Assembly: GCA_003952965.2 (NCBI GenBank)
Contig: CM025851.1
Location: forward strand, 12,225,048-12,289,047
Direction: 5' to 3'
Length of the DNA: 64,000 nucleotides
DNA from: Morella rubra
Lineage: Eukaryota; Streptophyta; Magnoliopsida; Fagales; Myricaceae
Below, piece by piece: positions 46,547 to 60,849 of the stretch; position 1 is the first letter of the stretch, and each line of letters begins with the position of its first letter. The notes beneath the pieces are model-generated. The model searched no databases. It saw only the letters and a program-made list of their open reading frames with translations, and was not told the DNA's origin. Made by a program: the position numbers and the translations under genes.

Positions 46547-49500
46547 CTCTCTGCATTTTGTAGTGTTTTGATAAAGACGGCTGGTCAAAGAATAAAAGAA
46601 GGATAGCTGAAAACTCGTAGGCTTCTTTCCACGACGGCGTTGCCTCTTTTTGTAGCTGAAAAGTTTGTTTTCAATAAAGACAGCCGAAATCTCTCTCTCT
46701 CTCTCTCCATTTTCGGATGTGCTTCGATTTACGAATCAGTTTCCAAGGAAACAATTGGGCCAATTTTTCTACTGTCCAAGGCCTTTTCTTTTTCCTTGGG
46801 CACGTTTGGACTGGGATGTCAAACAACAGTAAATCTAAGGATCGTTGCGAATTGGGTTGGGTCGAGCTAAGAAGCCTGATACTTGTTCACTGATATGCGT
46901 ATGCCAATTCCCACCAGCCACAACAGAAATCAATTAAAGGACAAGTATTTGAAGTTTTGCAAAACGTATTCCTGCGATTTTATTGACGGGATATTTCCGT
47001 AGCCACGCAATTGATTCACATAAAAATAACTCCTAATTTCACCCTTTAATAAAGCAACTAAATCTTGATTTTACACAAACAAAAAGAAGTTTTAGGGACA
47101 CATTTATCCTGATTTAAGTAGTCCCTATCAAGGTCTAGGACGTAATAGGTGTACTTCCACCAGACTATATATACTCGGTAGAAGTTGTGGAACAAAGCTT
47201 CCCTTTCCAGTTTCCACATCCTTATATCCTAAAATGCTCTTCATTTCGTAAGCAAAACGTCATATGTATATTTCTTCATTGGTTCCTTTTGTTAGTGTAT
47301 ATAACAGGGATTGCCAAAAGATGCTTGGTATCTGTTAAAAGTTGGGTATGGGCTGGAATGAAGAGAAAGAACTTAGTGGACTTAAAATAGGAGGCAAACG
47401 ATATGGGTCTCATGGCCTGGATCTTCCATATCTTAACCAATTAGCTGAATTTCACCCTGCTCTAGTGGGTAGTATATACTAATTTCAACGTCAAGAGTTC
47501 GAATGGATATAAATTGAAATTGTTTGTGAAACTAAAGTTTGATTTTAGATTTAATAAATGAGTTGAGACTGATTGGTAGTTTTATTGATGTTGTAGTGAT
47601 GAATTCAACAAATAAAAAATAATTATAGTTTAAATCGGATATTTTACAGTGAAAATATTCTTATAGTCAGAATCAAATATTCTGTAATAAGAGTGCCCTT
47701 ATAACGACAACAATAGCAAAATTCCAAATGTAACTGTTGTCTGGTCTCCCCGAATCACAAGATGTATTACAACTCCGTGGCACGGTTCTTCCTCCGTCGC
47801 CCTCACAATGTAGAGCACTCATCTCTCTCCCATTTTGGTGGTAGTCTCCCATGTGTACCTTTAGCAGTCAAAGCGCTTTAGCTTCGATTTGGTCCAACCT
47901 ATTACCTATAAGTGTTATGTGCGCGTGTAGGCGTGTGCGCGTGCGAGAGAGGGAGGAAGAGACTGATGGTACTGTTTCTTTAGTTCTTTAAGCCAGAGAA
48001 GCAAGGTTCAAAGTTGATAAGACAGCAAGCAAATGGCAAACGTTGACTGGCTTAGCAAAAAAAAAATGGCAAATGTTGAGCCTATACTCTCCCACTTTCT
48101 TCTGTGTCTCTAGCTCATAGATAAACATAGTAAGAACTGGTATCATTATTTTCATTAAAGCCGGCTCATATTTACTTAAGGTGTTGCCGGGGTTCGCGAA
48201 AGTATCCGTTTGCCTCAATCTTTCTAAACTATGAGTACAAGAGACGCCACCGTGTTGCACTGCAGGTAAACCCTGCAATTTCGGCTGTAGAACCTTATAA
48301 AACCACGGCCATATTTAGCATGGCATGGATCCATCTAATTGGCTGCTACTCTCTCACTAAATCTGGGCTAAATATGGGCAGGATCTTTTAGCAAAACCGG
48401 TTTTCTGATAAAGCTCGCTCTCTTTTCCACCGGAAAATGGTAAGGAAAATCTTGCAGTGCACTGAGATTTCCTTTCTAAGAAAAAATGGGGCTGTGCAAA
48501 TTAAAGCTTCATTGAATGACATGAAATTTGGGCTGCACAGCGGCATTACAGATTACTGATCTGTACAAACTACATCTGTGATCTTTCTTTAATCTTAATC
48601 AATCAATGATGGAAAATTGCAGATTTACACCATGACATGATGCATAATACTCAAAAATATATTTATCCGGCGCGTAGTGGCTTTGTTGAAGGGGAAGTAC
48701 CAAACCCTCTCTTAATTATGGTAGGGTACTGCTTTAATATGTTAGGTTGCCAAAACTTATAGCGCTTTCATGTCGTACTCGATCTAATTCATCAGTGGCA
48801 ATTTGATGTTGAGCTTGATATAGAAAACGGACAAAGAAGTTGTACTTGACATTGGGTTGGCATTTTTATGTAGAGAGTATGATTCTGTCCACCAATGACT
48901 TTGCACAATTTTGTTTGATTCACTAAAGTTTATCCCCCATTTGTTTTGGCTTTGTTGAATTTGAAGATGAATTCTCAATCCCTATACCAAGTGATTACTT
49001 TGAAGAAAGACTAATCAAATAAGACAGAAGTTGTTAGACGGGTTTGCCCTAAGGAGGCTTCTGACTCTTAAAAAGTTCCTTGATACAGTGAGACTATAAA
49101 CTGCATGTTTCAATCAACGGAAAACAAGCCGGAGAAACTTATTAGCCTATTTCATTTACTACTGGTTCAAGACACCAACCCATTAATTATATATTTCGAT
49201 TACATCAGTAAATAAACACCTTGCCAAATCTCAAGCACGTGAAGATTGAATACTAAAAGACCATGATCTAGAGTTTTTTTAAGCAACTAGCGCAGTGATC
49301 CCAAAAGTCTATGGAAGTTTTATCCATAGGAAAGTAATTAAGATGAAAGGGGACAAGGTCTCAATCACTTTTTAATTGCCATGATCACGCATTACGTGAT
49401 ACTGCTTGGGATCCCGTGTTCCTCAATCCGCTTCAAAGTCGAAACCTTCAAAGTTGGCAAGACCTCAGTCTCAGGCCGCCTGCATGTTCAACGTGTATAT

Positions 49501-50501
49501 ATGGTTGTTTGTTTATAAAAACTGGGACAATTTTTATTAATTCCTTGACTGCTTTAGATATATAGCTAGTACGCTACACTAGGAAATTAGGCAATTCTAC
49601 TAATTATACACTCTGCCCATGGCGTAATTGAGCTGGTCTCCATTTTAGAGTTTCATTTGTATTGAATATCGATAGGTTCCGCAATATTAGATTCAATCAA
49701 TTCACCATGAGCACTGAATTTGAATAGGTTCATATTTTTTTTTTGGTATTAATTAATATACCTCCTGTCGATCGAGGGCACTTAATGATTAATTAGAATT
49801 GCTGATTATTGAAATACGGGTTTCGTTTTTCATTTTTTTCCTTGGAAGATGAATAAAAGAAAATGAATGTCAAGCTCAAGTAGTTAATTAAGCTTGAGGA
49901 AATGTCAGCAACAGATTGGCTGGAAACTTCGTTCTTAATATCTCTCTTCTCTGACTTCCCCATTCATCCTGTCAGGGTCCGACGTATGCGTAAGCTCATA
50001 GACCATCTCGTCTGCTCACACATCAATTTCTTTAGACCTGTTAAACAAGCATTATGATTAAATGGATACAAAACAAAGAGAAATTAAGGACATCCACTTG
50101 TTCTTTGTTAGAGTTGGCATAAAGGCATATCACGGCCAGGGCGAGGTTCCATATATATATAGTACGTAGTGGCCATATAACATTTAGGATCTTTTAGGTA
50201 TACTCTCCAATGGGATTTTCAGCTTCAGGATAGAAATTTGATGTGCTTTGAGGCAAGTTTTAGTCAATTTTTACTAGAACTAATAACCAACTTTCTGTCA
50301 TCACTAAAAAAAAAAAAAAAATCCCTAGGTCAGTTGCTTCTATATATATCCTCCCCACCCCAGCCCATTCTCTCTCCCTCTCTCTACTTGTAGGAGACGT
50401 TCTGCTCCTGCATTTTTTCCCTCTTTTCTGAACAATTTGATATCAGCTAGACTGTTATTGTTTTCTTGATCTTACTAGGTCTGCCTGAATCAAAAGCAAG
50501 C
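46547..50501. other. Intergenic region, about 4 kb, no supported gene
   Basis: I see no coding region with a recognisable domain. A (CT)n tract is at 46690-46708. The last 150 bp (from about 50340, CT-rich with TATATATAT) is the probable promoter and leader of the SUP-type gene. A region near 47460-47520 has a weak tRNA-like GTTCGAA but no complete element. Confidence 0.5.
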
Positions 50502-51188
50502 ATGGAGAGGAACAGCTTGAGCGACATGTTGAAAGACCACAGCATTGGTACGAGAGCCATTAAAGACTACATCAACAACAGTAACAACATGCCTAAAGAT
50601 TCAGTGAAGTTCGATAGCCAAAGCTCTGGAGATGACTTTGTTACTGGGTTTTCATGGCCTCCAAGATCTTACACATGTAGCTTCTGCAAAAGAGAATTCA
50701 GATCTGCTCAAGCTCTAGGTGGCCATATGAATGTCCACAGGAGAGACAGAGCCAGGCTGAGAGAGTCACCCCCAAGGGACGGTCAGTACCCCACTCTCAA
50801 CCTCAGCTTCAACCCGAACCCTAACCCTAAGTCCTCATCTTCATCATCATCTCCTTCGCCAAGGCTCACACCATTCGCTTTGGCTTTACCTTCTTTAATT
50901 TCTCCCCCTCTTTCCAGCTCATTAACTTCACCATCTTCTACTTCTAGTGTGAAAAGATGGGGCTTAGTCGGTAGCCTATTTGATTCTTTGAGTCCCAAAA
51001 GCATGGATTTAACTAATATGAACAGGGACACGTCTTTTAATGGGTATGAAACATTTGATGGTTCCCAGCAACGAGATGAGTGCATAATTGCGAAGAACCC
51101 TGAGATTGTCAGGTTAGACCTAGAGATTGGTGTTCTGGGAGACTCAAAGGAGGATATAGATTTGGAACTTCGCCTGGGATACTCTTAG
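50502..51188 (+). CDS. SUP: SUPERMAN-type C2H2 zinc-finger repressor, single exon, 228 aa
   Basis: One zinc finger (Cys59, Cys62, QALGGH at 70-75, His79) lies in the SUPERMAN block [13 protein letters not shown] ... [14 protein letters not shown] Ser/Pro-rich middle region follows. The C-terminus carries the two SUP elements: LDLEIGVL (about 204-211) and the EAR repression motif DLELRLGYS (220-228). SUPERMAN limits stamen-identity gene activity at the whorl 3/4 boundary and recruits co-repressors through EAR. The ATG at 50502 ([10 protein letters not shown]) is the first in frame, and no intron is needed. It could be an orthologue or a close SUP-like paralogue; tissue expression cannot be judged. 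Confidence 0.9.
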   Translation: MERNSLSDMLKDHSIGTRAIKDYINNSNNMPKDSVKFDSQSSGDDFVTGFSWPPRSYTCSFCKREFRSAQALGGHMNVHRRDRARLRESPPRDGQYPTLNLSFNPNPNPKSSSSSSSPSPRLTPFALALPSLISPPLSSSLTSPSSTSSVKRWGLVGSLFDSLSPKSMDLTNMNRDTSFNGYETFDGSQQRDECIIAKNPEIVRLDLEIGVLGDSKEDIDLELRLGYS

Positions 51189-54100
51189 ATGATCTTTCTG
51201 AAAACCTTCGTTGGGGATAATTGCACCAGTACTTCGCCTTCTGAGAAGACAATATCGGGAGATATATTAAAGATATTTATTTGATATGAACGTGTTTCCA
51301 CCGTATTCGCCATGTACTTCCTACTATATAGCTAATGTCTGTCTCAATCGTTTCCTGAAAGCACATATCATGCTCTTCTGAACTGAATTCGATCTCCCAT
51401 CTCTTAAGAAAAATTATTACTGTTTCACGATCCGCAACGCGCGCATTTTCTTTTCGTTGTCTCTTGTTTCATTTTGTGCCTTATGGGTATTGTTAGGTTA
51501 ACTGTCACTTAACAACATAAGCTGTTGCTTACTTAGAAACAAAAAGTAAAACTGCTTTAGTCGAGGACCTCTCACCCTCAGGTGATTTTTCTTCCCAGAA
51601 AGACCAACTTTCTCTTCAATTTTTTTAGTAAGGAAGTATGACTAATGAAGGATGACGAACATGAAGATAAAGATAGATAAATGGAATCAAAGGTCTTCCC
51701 GTCCAACCTAAATCGCTTCTAAGCAGCCAATTTATAAAAGGATTGTTAGAACCGTGGTAGACTGGAAGTCAGAAAGACATGGATGTTGTCACATGAGGAG
51801 TACTGAGATTGCATGATGATCGATGCATGGATTGCTATTGACAGTTGACTATAGTAGCTGCCCAAATAACTAATTAACAAAAGAAGATCAGTATAGAATA
51901 TTAGTTGTATAACCTAACTAAATTGAATAGCAACTACAGTTACTTTTTTTTTTCTTGCAATATTTTAACCAAAGAATTAGTTCTATAACCTAACTAAGAT
52001 TCCATCTTCTGGGACTTTGAGCTACGACACAAGAAAGTTTTTATAATTAACAAAGATGAAAGTCTTACACCTTATGAATGACGCAAGAAGAATAACAATA
52101 AATACTTCTACACAGCCGCATGGGTTAATGCTCCTATGAAAATGTTTCACTCATATATGGTACGCTAGAAAACCATCATGAGATTGCTCAGTTGCTCTGT
52201 ACGTACGAAGGCCGGATTTGAATTTGGTAATTATCTCCATGCACTCTCATGTTATATTTCACACTTTTTCCAATGCTGAAAGCTTCGTATCATTACCGAA
52301 ACCAAGTTCCAACATTAATGTCTTCCCAGTTATTTAAAACCCCATAACGCCGTGGCAATTGTGTAGCCTTAAAAGCAAACGAAAAACTTGTCAACAAACC
52401 ATTAGTTACTCTTTCTGACTTAAGTTCCAACCGTTGGTATATATATAACACTGTCGTTTCATAATCTTGGTCGCTAGTTGCAAGATTCATGAGTGCCAAC
52501 TATACAATGCAGATCGAGTATAATTTTCATAGGAGATTGCAAAGAAAAGCTATGGTAGAAGTACTAAACAAGGTTCTTCGGTGTTGTCTCTCCCTCTTTC
52601 ATATTCTCTCCTCTATTCAACAAGTATGTTACCTCATGACGCACTTTGAAAATGATTCTCCCCCTCGGGAACGTATGTTGTTCTACCCCAACACAGATGA
52701 TCATAGAACTACATTAATTGCATAGATCATAGTATCTACTTTATAGAGAGTACAGATCAAGATTAAAGCTGAGAGCAAAAAAAACCAAGGAAAAGAGAAG
52801 TTAATGCAGATACATGCATGTAAGCATCTTTATCAATGGCGCCTCTGATTACCTATTACTGAGACTAGCTACCATGGTTGCCACATAAATGATACATAAG
52901 TGAATCTGGATGCTTTTCCCGAAATCTGATGGTTTGCATGTTCCCGACAATGTCTGGATGTCAAAGATATGATGGCATTTCCTTAAACGGAATGGAAGTT
53001 TGGGTCAGTTCGAAGCATTACAGACAACTAAGAGACCCCACACTCTTTCCCAACATAGCACTCAGTCATCGCGACACTCGGACAGTACTTACGAACCACT
53101 GCCCCACCCCCAACCTCCACTTTTGAAATATATATATATATCTAATTACATCAAAAGGAATTACTGCTCCAAAAGCCACCGGTAATTTATAGGCCCAGGT
53201 ATATCATTTTTACCTGGAAGAATGGGATACCCCCCTGCAGGAGACGAAGCTAGCTAGTTATAAACTGTCTCTGGCCAGTTAGTAAATCCCGGTCTAGTGA
53301 TCTACTGCAATAAGAATATGGGTTAGCGATAAACGATCGAGTAAGGTTGGCCACAATTCAGAAGCAGATTTTGGTTTAGCTGGTCGTTCTTGTTAGGAAT
53401 TTAATTGTTTTTGGCCACGTTAGTTTAGGCGCATAATGACTAATTTGTGGTCAGAGTATTTTGAAGAAGAATAAGCGACAAGAAGAAGAAGATCAAGAAA
53501 ACGACGACGATGACGCATGACTACTCCATAAGTGTGCGGTTACAAATTTTCTTGCCATCATGAAGTAAACGAGATGGAACCTTGTATATAATATTCAATT
53601 TACCGTATGAGGTTCTATGTTTCTTTTTAATCCAATTTCGTGCATTGCACGGATCAACTACTAGTGATAATGAAATGGGCTCGAAATAGCTTACCTAAGC
53701 CTAATTGTTTTCATTCATTTACATAACCTTTCACTAAAATATAAACAAAATTAATTTGACTTGGATTTTTTTTTTTTTAAAAAAAGAAAACACTAAAGAT
53801 ATTATTTGCAGCTAGCAATTTTAGATACCATCGTGACCAATAATTGTTTAAGATAGGTCAACGAATATTGCCCCGAAATAAAATATGCTATATGTCAATA
53901 AATGTGGGTGAGATTTGTTGACCCCAGTGGTTAATTATGTTTTAATCAAGTCGCTCGTATTACGGTGTGAAAGATTTTGAGGGACAGACTGCGTTAATTA
54001 ATAGTTCCCATCCTGCTCTATTATACAACACTTGACTGATATCTTTGCTTTGAAATTATTCTCCAATCGCAACATGGACACCAGATAGAGGTGTTCGGTC

Positions 54101-55748
54101 AAGTGAAGCGGTCATATATATGAGGTGTCCTAATAGCTCCAAGAGAACAATAAATGTAGGAGAGTTGAAGGAAGAGCTAGCAGATCATCGATCGCCACAT
54201 GCTTTCGCAATCATGAAGTACTGTACTGCAGGCCGCTTCCATTAAGTACTCAGATACTGATACACGAGCGACCGCTTGAACCTAAGGAAGAAGGGGCAGT
54301 ACACCCACCGACGTCATGCATCGTTACCATTATGTATAAGCTCTTTGTTCAGAAATGCACGGAAACTGGTCGCAGATAAAAGCCTTTGCCCATGGCAATC
54401 AATTCGCTCCCCACTAGGACTTGGATTGTTTGCACTTGAGGGTATGGGAAGTCCAATTTTAGATTATTATTCCAAACAGGTCGTTCAAATCTACCTGTAC
54501 AATATAAGAGATCACATTGCATGAAAACACTTGCATATCCAAGAAGGCCGTCCAGATAAAATAAGAACAAAGCAAAATATTTCCCGTCATGAGTTGCTCT
54601 CAATCCTCGTCGGAATCGTCCTTATTGGAAGTACGTTCTGTTTTTTTGTCATATGTCGTCACTTCTCATTTAGCACATGTCCGGAACTGACAACAGCCAA
54701 CGATTGATCTCGAAACCGTTCCTAAACTCATTGGCCGGGTTCAAGTTTTACAGCTCATGAAGTTTACATTAATTTGCCTGAAATTTCGAGAAAAATGCAT
54801 CTATTTATGAATAGGTTCATAAAATCAACGCCCTATTGATTATGTGATGGGGATATTTATGATATTATGTCTGTTGTGACTACGATTGAGTGACGTGTTC
54901 AATTCACCTTCTTCCTTGGAAAAGAGGGAAGAAAAAATGGGGGTAGTTTCCTATTCCCTTTGTCCATGCCATAAAGCCTCGGACCAGGTACTTCACAAAC
55001 AGTCCTTTTACCTCAACGCGCAGCACTCAGCCTACTATATGTCTTGTAAACTCAGGAAAAAATGGTTCATATATAGATAGTATGTTCCAGTGTCTTTATT
55101 TCAAAGGCAAAAATAGAACAGTTTTTGGGGGAGTTCACATGGCAGCAGAGACCCAATTAAGACAACCATGCCAAAAAAAGGAGAGAACTGATATGTCACG
55201 CTTAAAGACTAAACAATAGGTTAGTAATTAAGAGAGTAAGGAAATGATGATCATGATCTATGCCGTAACGTGGAGGATTAGCGCTATTAATGATTTTGAG
55301 GCGTCTGGCCTTTTCCCATCCCAGCTTGGATCTTATAAATAAAAGCAGGGGGCTAAAAATAATGGCAATCGCGGAATGGGAGCAGGCCAGTACAAAATGG
55401 GGCCTCACACGTGGAGTGTGAAAGTTGAGAGAAAGGAGGGAGGACAAATGGAATGGTGTTAAGCTGCCCAAGGGACATTTTTGGTGAAAGTGGAAGAGAT
55501 GGGGGAGAGCATGGCATAAAGGAACCCAGTCGGCGCTTATTGCTTTCTTCCTCACATGCACTTCATTCATTCACTCACTCCCTTGATTGTGGATTTATAG
55601 CTTTCGACACGTACGTACCCTGACATCACATAACTATTCAGTTTTACGTACTTCTTTTTGTTCTTTGGCAATATATATATATATTGTTAAGAGTACAAAA
55701 CAAAAATTAAAATAAAAGACATATATCCATGTGTATTAGGACCAGTTC

Positions 55749-55784
<36 letters not shown>

Positions 55785-56280
55785 TACAGGTAGTAGCCAT
55801 TATATACACAATATTAATAGAGTTTATAAATGGAATTTAATTATAATTAATTATAATTTTTTTAAGTTTATTTAATTAAAAAAATTATAAATATAACTCT
55901 TTTGGAGAAGTTTCATATTGGGGTCTTTGGTTTATTAATTTACAACTTGAGCAACTTGAGGGTACATTGGATGCATCTGTGGCGCTTGCAGGCTTATTCT
56001 TAAGATGCTATATTAATTGAACTCGTAGTTGCCTTAGAAAAAAAAAAATTTGAACTCGTAGTTGCCACAGTCGAGCTATTGGGCTAAAAATTTAAATCAC
56101 GTCTCATCATGGCATATTACTTTGGGAACATATAATTACAGCTGACAACAATTCGATCTGAGGCCTCAAGATATCATGTAATATCCTAGAAATTAAGAAG
56201 CCATATCCAAGTCAGGCCCAGCCCCAAAATTTTCGAAACAATCTCCGAGGTTTCCACCTGCCCCATATATGACCTCATTT
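51189..56280. other. Intergenic region, about 5 kb, no supported gene
   Basis: I found no coding region matching a known family. The short open frames at 52293-52725, 54276-54603 and 55202-55570 have no domain. There is an (AT)n microsatellite at about 55752-55780 and AT-rich sequence between 55640 and 55900. The first 300 bp are the likely 3' UTR of the SUP-type gene. Confidence 0.5.
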
Positions 56281-56499
56281 CATCACATGTGGCAGGTGAT
56301 CTCAGGCCCAACAAACAGATCATGAAAAGACAAGTAGTAACGACAAGGATGATGGTAGTGTCATGTTATTTGCTGGTTTTCGACCAAACTCAGATTTGGG
56401 ATTTTCTTTTTACAAAGAATATAGTGGTATTCATTATAATAATAATAATAATAATAATCAAACTCTCAAAATTCTTCTCTTTTCGAAAATATCTAAGGC

Positions 56500-56910
56500 G
56501 AATAAACCTACAACAATGTGAGAGAACTGCTCTTGGTCGAGAATCATTTGGGAGCAATGGTGATCAACGTGTTGTCACAGACAAATTGGAACTCACAGTG
56601 AAGTATTCGCTAGATGATCATGGTTATAATTGCTACGTGGAGCATTGAAGTGGACGGTGATTTGATCTGCCACGACCGTTATCGGAGACTGTGGTAAGGC
56701 GAAACTGAAGTACAACAATGTGAAGAGAATGTGCTGCAAGCTTGGTCGAGAATCATTTGTGGAAGCAATGGTGTATCTGGAAACTCGTGTTGAGGATGAT
56801 CGACAGAATTGGTCACAGTAAGGTTCGAGATGAACTCCATATATACGTGGAGCATGAAGTGGACGTACTAGATTTATTGCCACCCGATACAGACTGTGGT
56901 CAATGATTGA
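56500..56910. repeat. Tandem duplication in the second MULE leader
   Basis: Two imperfect copies (about 56500-56660 and 56715-56880) share ACAACAATGTGA, CTTGGTCGAGAATCATTT and TACGTGGAGCATGAAGTGGA. Each encodes part of the PB1-like domain. Confidence 0.7.
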
Positions 56911-56929
56911 GAGATGGATTGATTGGGAG

Positions 56930-57050
56930 ATGGGCAGAAAGATTGGGTGAAGGATCAGGATTGAGAGATGGGCAGGGTGAGAGATTGGGAGATGGGTAGG
57001 GTGAGAGATTGGGAGATGGGTAGGGTGAGGGCTTGAGGGATGCATTGGGT
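56930..57050. repeat. Minisatellite (GGGAGATGGGTAGGGTGAGAGATT)n-like
   Basis: Short tandem units of about 23 bp, such as GAGATTGGGAGATGGGTAGG and its variants, repeat four to five times before the acidic region of the second MULE transposase. Confidence 0.75.
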
Positions 57051-57148
57051 GAGGACTTGGGAAGGAATGAGGGTGTTGTAACGGACTCTGAAGTTGGGTC
57101 TGAAAATAGTGGTTATGATTATGAAACTGAACATGCAGATTGAGTGAC

Positions 57149-60100
57149 ATGTACGACACTGATGAAGATGAAGAAGGGTTACCTGAACTGTATTCATTAG
57201 GGAATGATGTAGACTATGACTTAGAAGAAGAATTTTCAGAGGATTCTGTTAGTGAAGGTGCTGATAATGGGAAGGGGAAGAAGGTGGCAAAGAAGAGGGC
57301 ATCTGCAAGTACAGAGAGGGAGCCCCCATCTCAAACCGAGGCAACTGCATCTCAACGCAAAGATGCTGTTGACTGGTTTGGTTATAGTGGTAGAGCGGAG
57401 AACGTGCCCAAGGATGGGGCTTATAACGGAGTCATATTAGAGGAAGTTGGCAGCACAAGTGAAAATGCAGGCTCTGATAGTGACCATCATCCCAGGATAC
57501 GATATGCTGAATTTTGTAAGGATGACCTGACAAGACCAATTCAAATGGTAAATAGGCTGAATTTCAGAGATGTTGCACTTTTCAAGGAAGCTCTAAAGTT
57601 GTATGCATACAGAAGAAATTTGATTACAAATTTCTGAAGAACGAATAATCTGCGGTCAGGGCCATTTGTAAGAAGCCTAGAATGTCCGTGGATGATCCAA
57701 GCCTCATGGATGAATCTAACCAAAGATTCATTTCAAGTGAAGACTTGGTAAGGAAGCATAATTGTGGGGCACACCATAAAGAATACGAAGACTTAGTCAT
57801 CGATTTAGTGCTGCTCATTATCTTGAACAGATCGAGACAACCCGAATCTACCCCCAAGCCATTGGGCAACAGATAGAAGGGATTTCCAAGTTCAAGTGTC
57901 AAAGAACCATATGTATAGAGCAAAGAAACTTGGATTGGAGATGGTGTATGGAAAACATGCTGAGCAGTACAATTACATCTTCGACTACGGGGAAGCCCTA
58001 TATAAATGGAATCCCGGGAGTTGTGTGAAGATTGCAAGGGAGGGTGTATTTTTCCAGCGCATGTATGTGAGGTTGGATGCGTGCAAACGGGGATTTATAA
58101 ATGGCTGTAGACCTGTTATTTGTGGATGGGTGCCATCTTAAGGACCACTTGGTGGTCAGCTTATTGTGTGCTGTGGGGAAGGACGGCAATGATGATATGT
58201 ATCCCCTTGCAGTGGCTGTGGTGGAGACGGAGTGTCGCATGTCATGGACATGGTTTCTGACAATTTGTTGGAGGATATTGGGTTGGAGGATACACGTTTT
58301 TGGACCTGGATGTCTGATAGACAAAAGGTACCTCAAAACTTTTATGATTACGTGAAGCTTATTTGGGTTTAATTAGCTTATGATCCATTTCATGATATTT
58401 ATTTTATCTCTGAAAAATGCACATTTCATGAGGACTCAGCTCTACAGCTCAAGTCTGAACTATGAAATAATACACACGACTCAAAACATGTAGTATGGAA
58501 TCAAAATTTTATGTAGGAGATTAAAAAATAAGAAAAAACTATTGGTGTCCTTAAAACATAAGTCCTCCACTAGTAACATAGGGTGTATACTTTTATTTTC
58601 TCAAATTTATTAGAAAAACTATACTCTAAGAATTTATTCAAGAAAGAAGCTCACACTCCCATGAGGTTCTCAAAATCTCACTCTCCATGGTTGCATCGGA
58701 AGGTAGCCAAGTGAATAAAGTGGCTTTTGACATAAATCTTGCTCTTTCTAGGAAAGTGGCTTTCATACAAATTGTGTCTGACACTTAGCATGGGGACAAA
58801 GTAGTTCTTGCAATAAACTCATTCTGATGTCCTAGAAGTAATTCAATAAAGCCAAACGGGTATCAAGATCTCACTCATACAAGCTTCATCCAGTTTCTTG
58901 TTGCAATAAGTAGAATTTTTACTTTGAAAATTAAAAATTTTGAGATCATTATGAGCCATTCATGTTCTAACCTCCGAAAATTTCAAAAGGTTTGAGTTTT
59001 TTACGGCAAGCATATTTGGAATGGTTTTCTAAACAAAGAATTGATGATTTCATGTGATGGTTTAGTGCTAATATGAAAGACTGTGGTTTATTGAAGTTGT
59101 TGCAATCAGTGCTTATTTGAACTGAATATGTTGGCTGAAATAGGGTCTTCGTGATACCTTTGAGGCACTATAACCAGATGCCGAGCAGCGCCATTGTCTG
59201 AGACATTTACATGTCAATGTGAAGAGTAAAGGGTACAGAGGGAAGGTCATCAAGGGCGAGTTGGAATCCGCTGCTCGGGCATATACTCGTGCCAAGTTTG
59301 ACCATCATATGCAAGCCATCAAAGGGATCAATCCAGATTGCTTTATCTACTTGGAAAAAATTAATCCTAAAGGCTGGTCCAGGCATGCATTCCGGACAGC
59401 CAGCAAATGCAATACGTTATTGAATAATATCGTCGAGTCATTTAACTCCTAGATAAAGGATGTAAGGGACAAACCAATTTTGACAATGTTAGAGCAGATA
59501 AGACGTCAACTATTGAATCGGTTTGTGGCGAAACAGGCTGGGATTCAGAACGCAACTTGGACCATATGCCCGAGGATTAGAGCTAAACTTGAAAGGGATA
59601 AGAGCAATTCCAGATACTGTCTTTGTAGCTAGATTGATGGGGACGTTCTGGAGGTTGAGCCATTGCATGACTCATGAAAGCTTGTCAACGTCGGAACTAT
59701 AGAGTGCTCGTGTGACAGGTGGCAATTGAATGAGATCCCATACTCCCATGCTTGTGCAGCAATATACTACGAGAGGCGGGTCCTCGAGGATAATGTGGAT
59801 GCTCGCTATCGCTTGGACGCGTACAAGCTATGTTACATAGCTGCCATTTATTCAATGTCTGAATCTGATATGTGGCCACATGCTGACAATGATCAACCTG
59901 AACCACCACAAATTATGGTGGCACCTGGGAGGCCCAAGAAAGCAAGAATATGAGCGGAGGGTGAGCCACAAAATTCGTACCGGGTCACTCGAGCTAGATA
60001 TGACATTCAGTGTGGGAAATGTGGAATGTCAGGCCATAACGTGCGCTCATGCAAGAAACCTGACAATCCCAATCGTCGAATATAACCCAGTAAGAAAAAG

Positions 60101-60816
60101 AGAAACCCCGAGGTACATGCTGCAATTTCTATGATTACTTACAATTTTTTAATCCTAGGACAACCTTAACATAAACCATGTATATGCTAACTTACAAATT
60201 TTTTTTATTTGAATGTAGGGTACTCCGCATAACGGAGAAACTGGAGCATTCGAAACTGTTGGGACATCTGGAATTGCTGGAACATCACAAACTGCTGGGG
60301 ATAGAACACCACAACTTGCTAGAACCACTACACGCAAAAGGCGAGGGACGCAAGCGAATGTTCAGGTAAATACAATTCTTGATTTCCAATTGGTTCTATC
60401 TGAGTACCCATTTAACTCTGGTGGTCATTTATGCAAAAATCTGAGCAACCCACTACCGTGACCAGGGTAAAACTTATATATACAAGCACTGAACTATATA
60501 GCTTCACTTATAACATGTTTTTAATAAAATATTTATTGTATGCATGTAGGGAAGTTCCTAACCACCTACATTACCTCGTATATCACCGCATAAGAAATCA
60601 AGCGCACAAACTAACCTCGGATCTAAGCAACCAAATGTTGTGACCTAGGTAAAACTTATATTTAAAATTTCTGAATTATATAGCTTAACTTTTAACATGT
60701 GATTAATATATGCTAATTAATTATTTGATTGCAGGAAAGTTCCCAACCACCTACACTACCCCGCAGATCACCGCGCAAGAAATCCAGTACCACACCAGTT
60801 GTTAGAGCCACTCAAT
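57149..60816 (+). pseudogene. Second MuDR-type transposase, heavily mutated
   Basis: Acidic N-terminus (MYDTDEDEEGLPELYS, 57149), MuDR region (ALFKEALKLYAYRRN, then a frame break), catalytic part (57896-58260, VSKNHMYRAKKLGLEM), a second part (59220-59640, RHAFRTASKCNTLLNNI), SWIM remnant (CSCDRWQLNEIPYSHAC), knuckle (CGKCGMSGHNVRSC, about 60016) and C-terminal RRSPRKK (about 60750). Frameshifts and in-frame stops occur, for example TAG at about 59450 (SFNS stop IKD) and about 59630. The stretch 57820-58260 is much closer to the first MULE than the flanks are. Confidence 0.88.
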
Positions 60817-60849
60817 GATAAGTAGCATGTGGAAGACACCATTTTTGAT

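Larger units (their letters stand above)
56289..60830 (+). mobile_element. Second MULE, decayed (terminal repeats not found)
   Basis: The plus strand carries the same order as the first element: a PB1-like remnant (about 56500-56910, ending YIYVEHEVDVLDLL), transposase and C-terminal basic motifs. The ends are not identified; I saw no inverted repeats matching 32447-32638. An (AAT)n tract is at about 56435-56459. Confidence 0.75.

Noticed and set aside
47440-47530. Possible SINE or tRNA-like box B (GTTCGAA)
   Set aside because: No convincing box A, no poly(A) tail and no target duplication.
54979-54988. TCGGACCAGG, the first ten bases of miR166
   Set aside because: The remaining bases do not match and no pairing arm with the star sequence is present.
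55202-55570. 122-aa minus-strand frame
   Set aside because: No domain or upstream features; frames on both strands are open by chance in this stretch.
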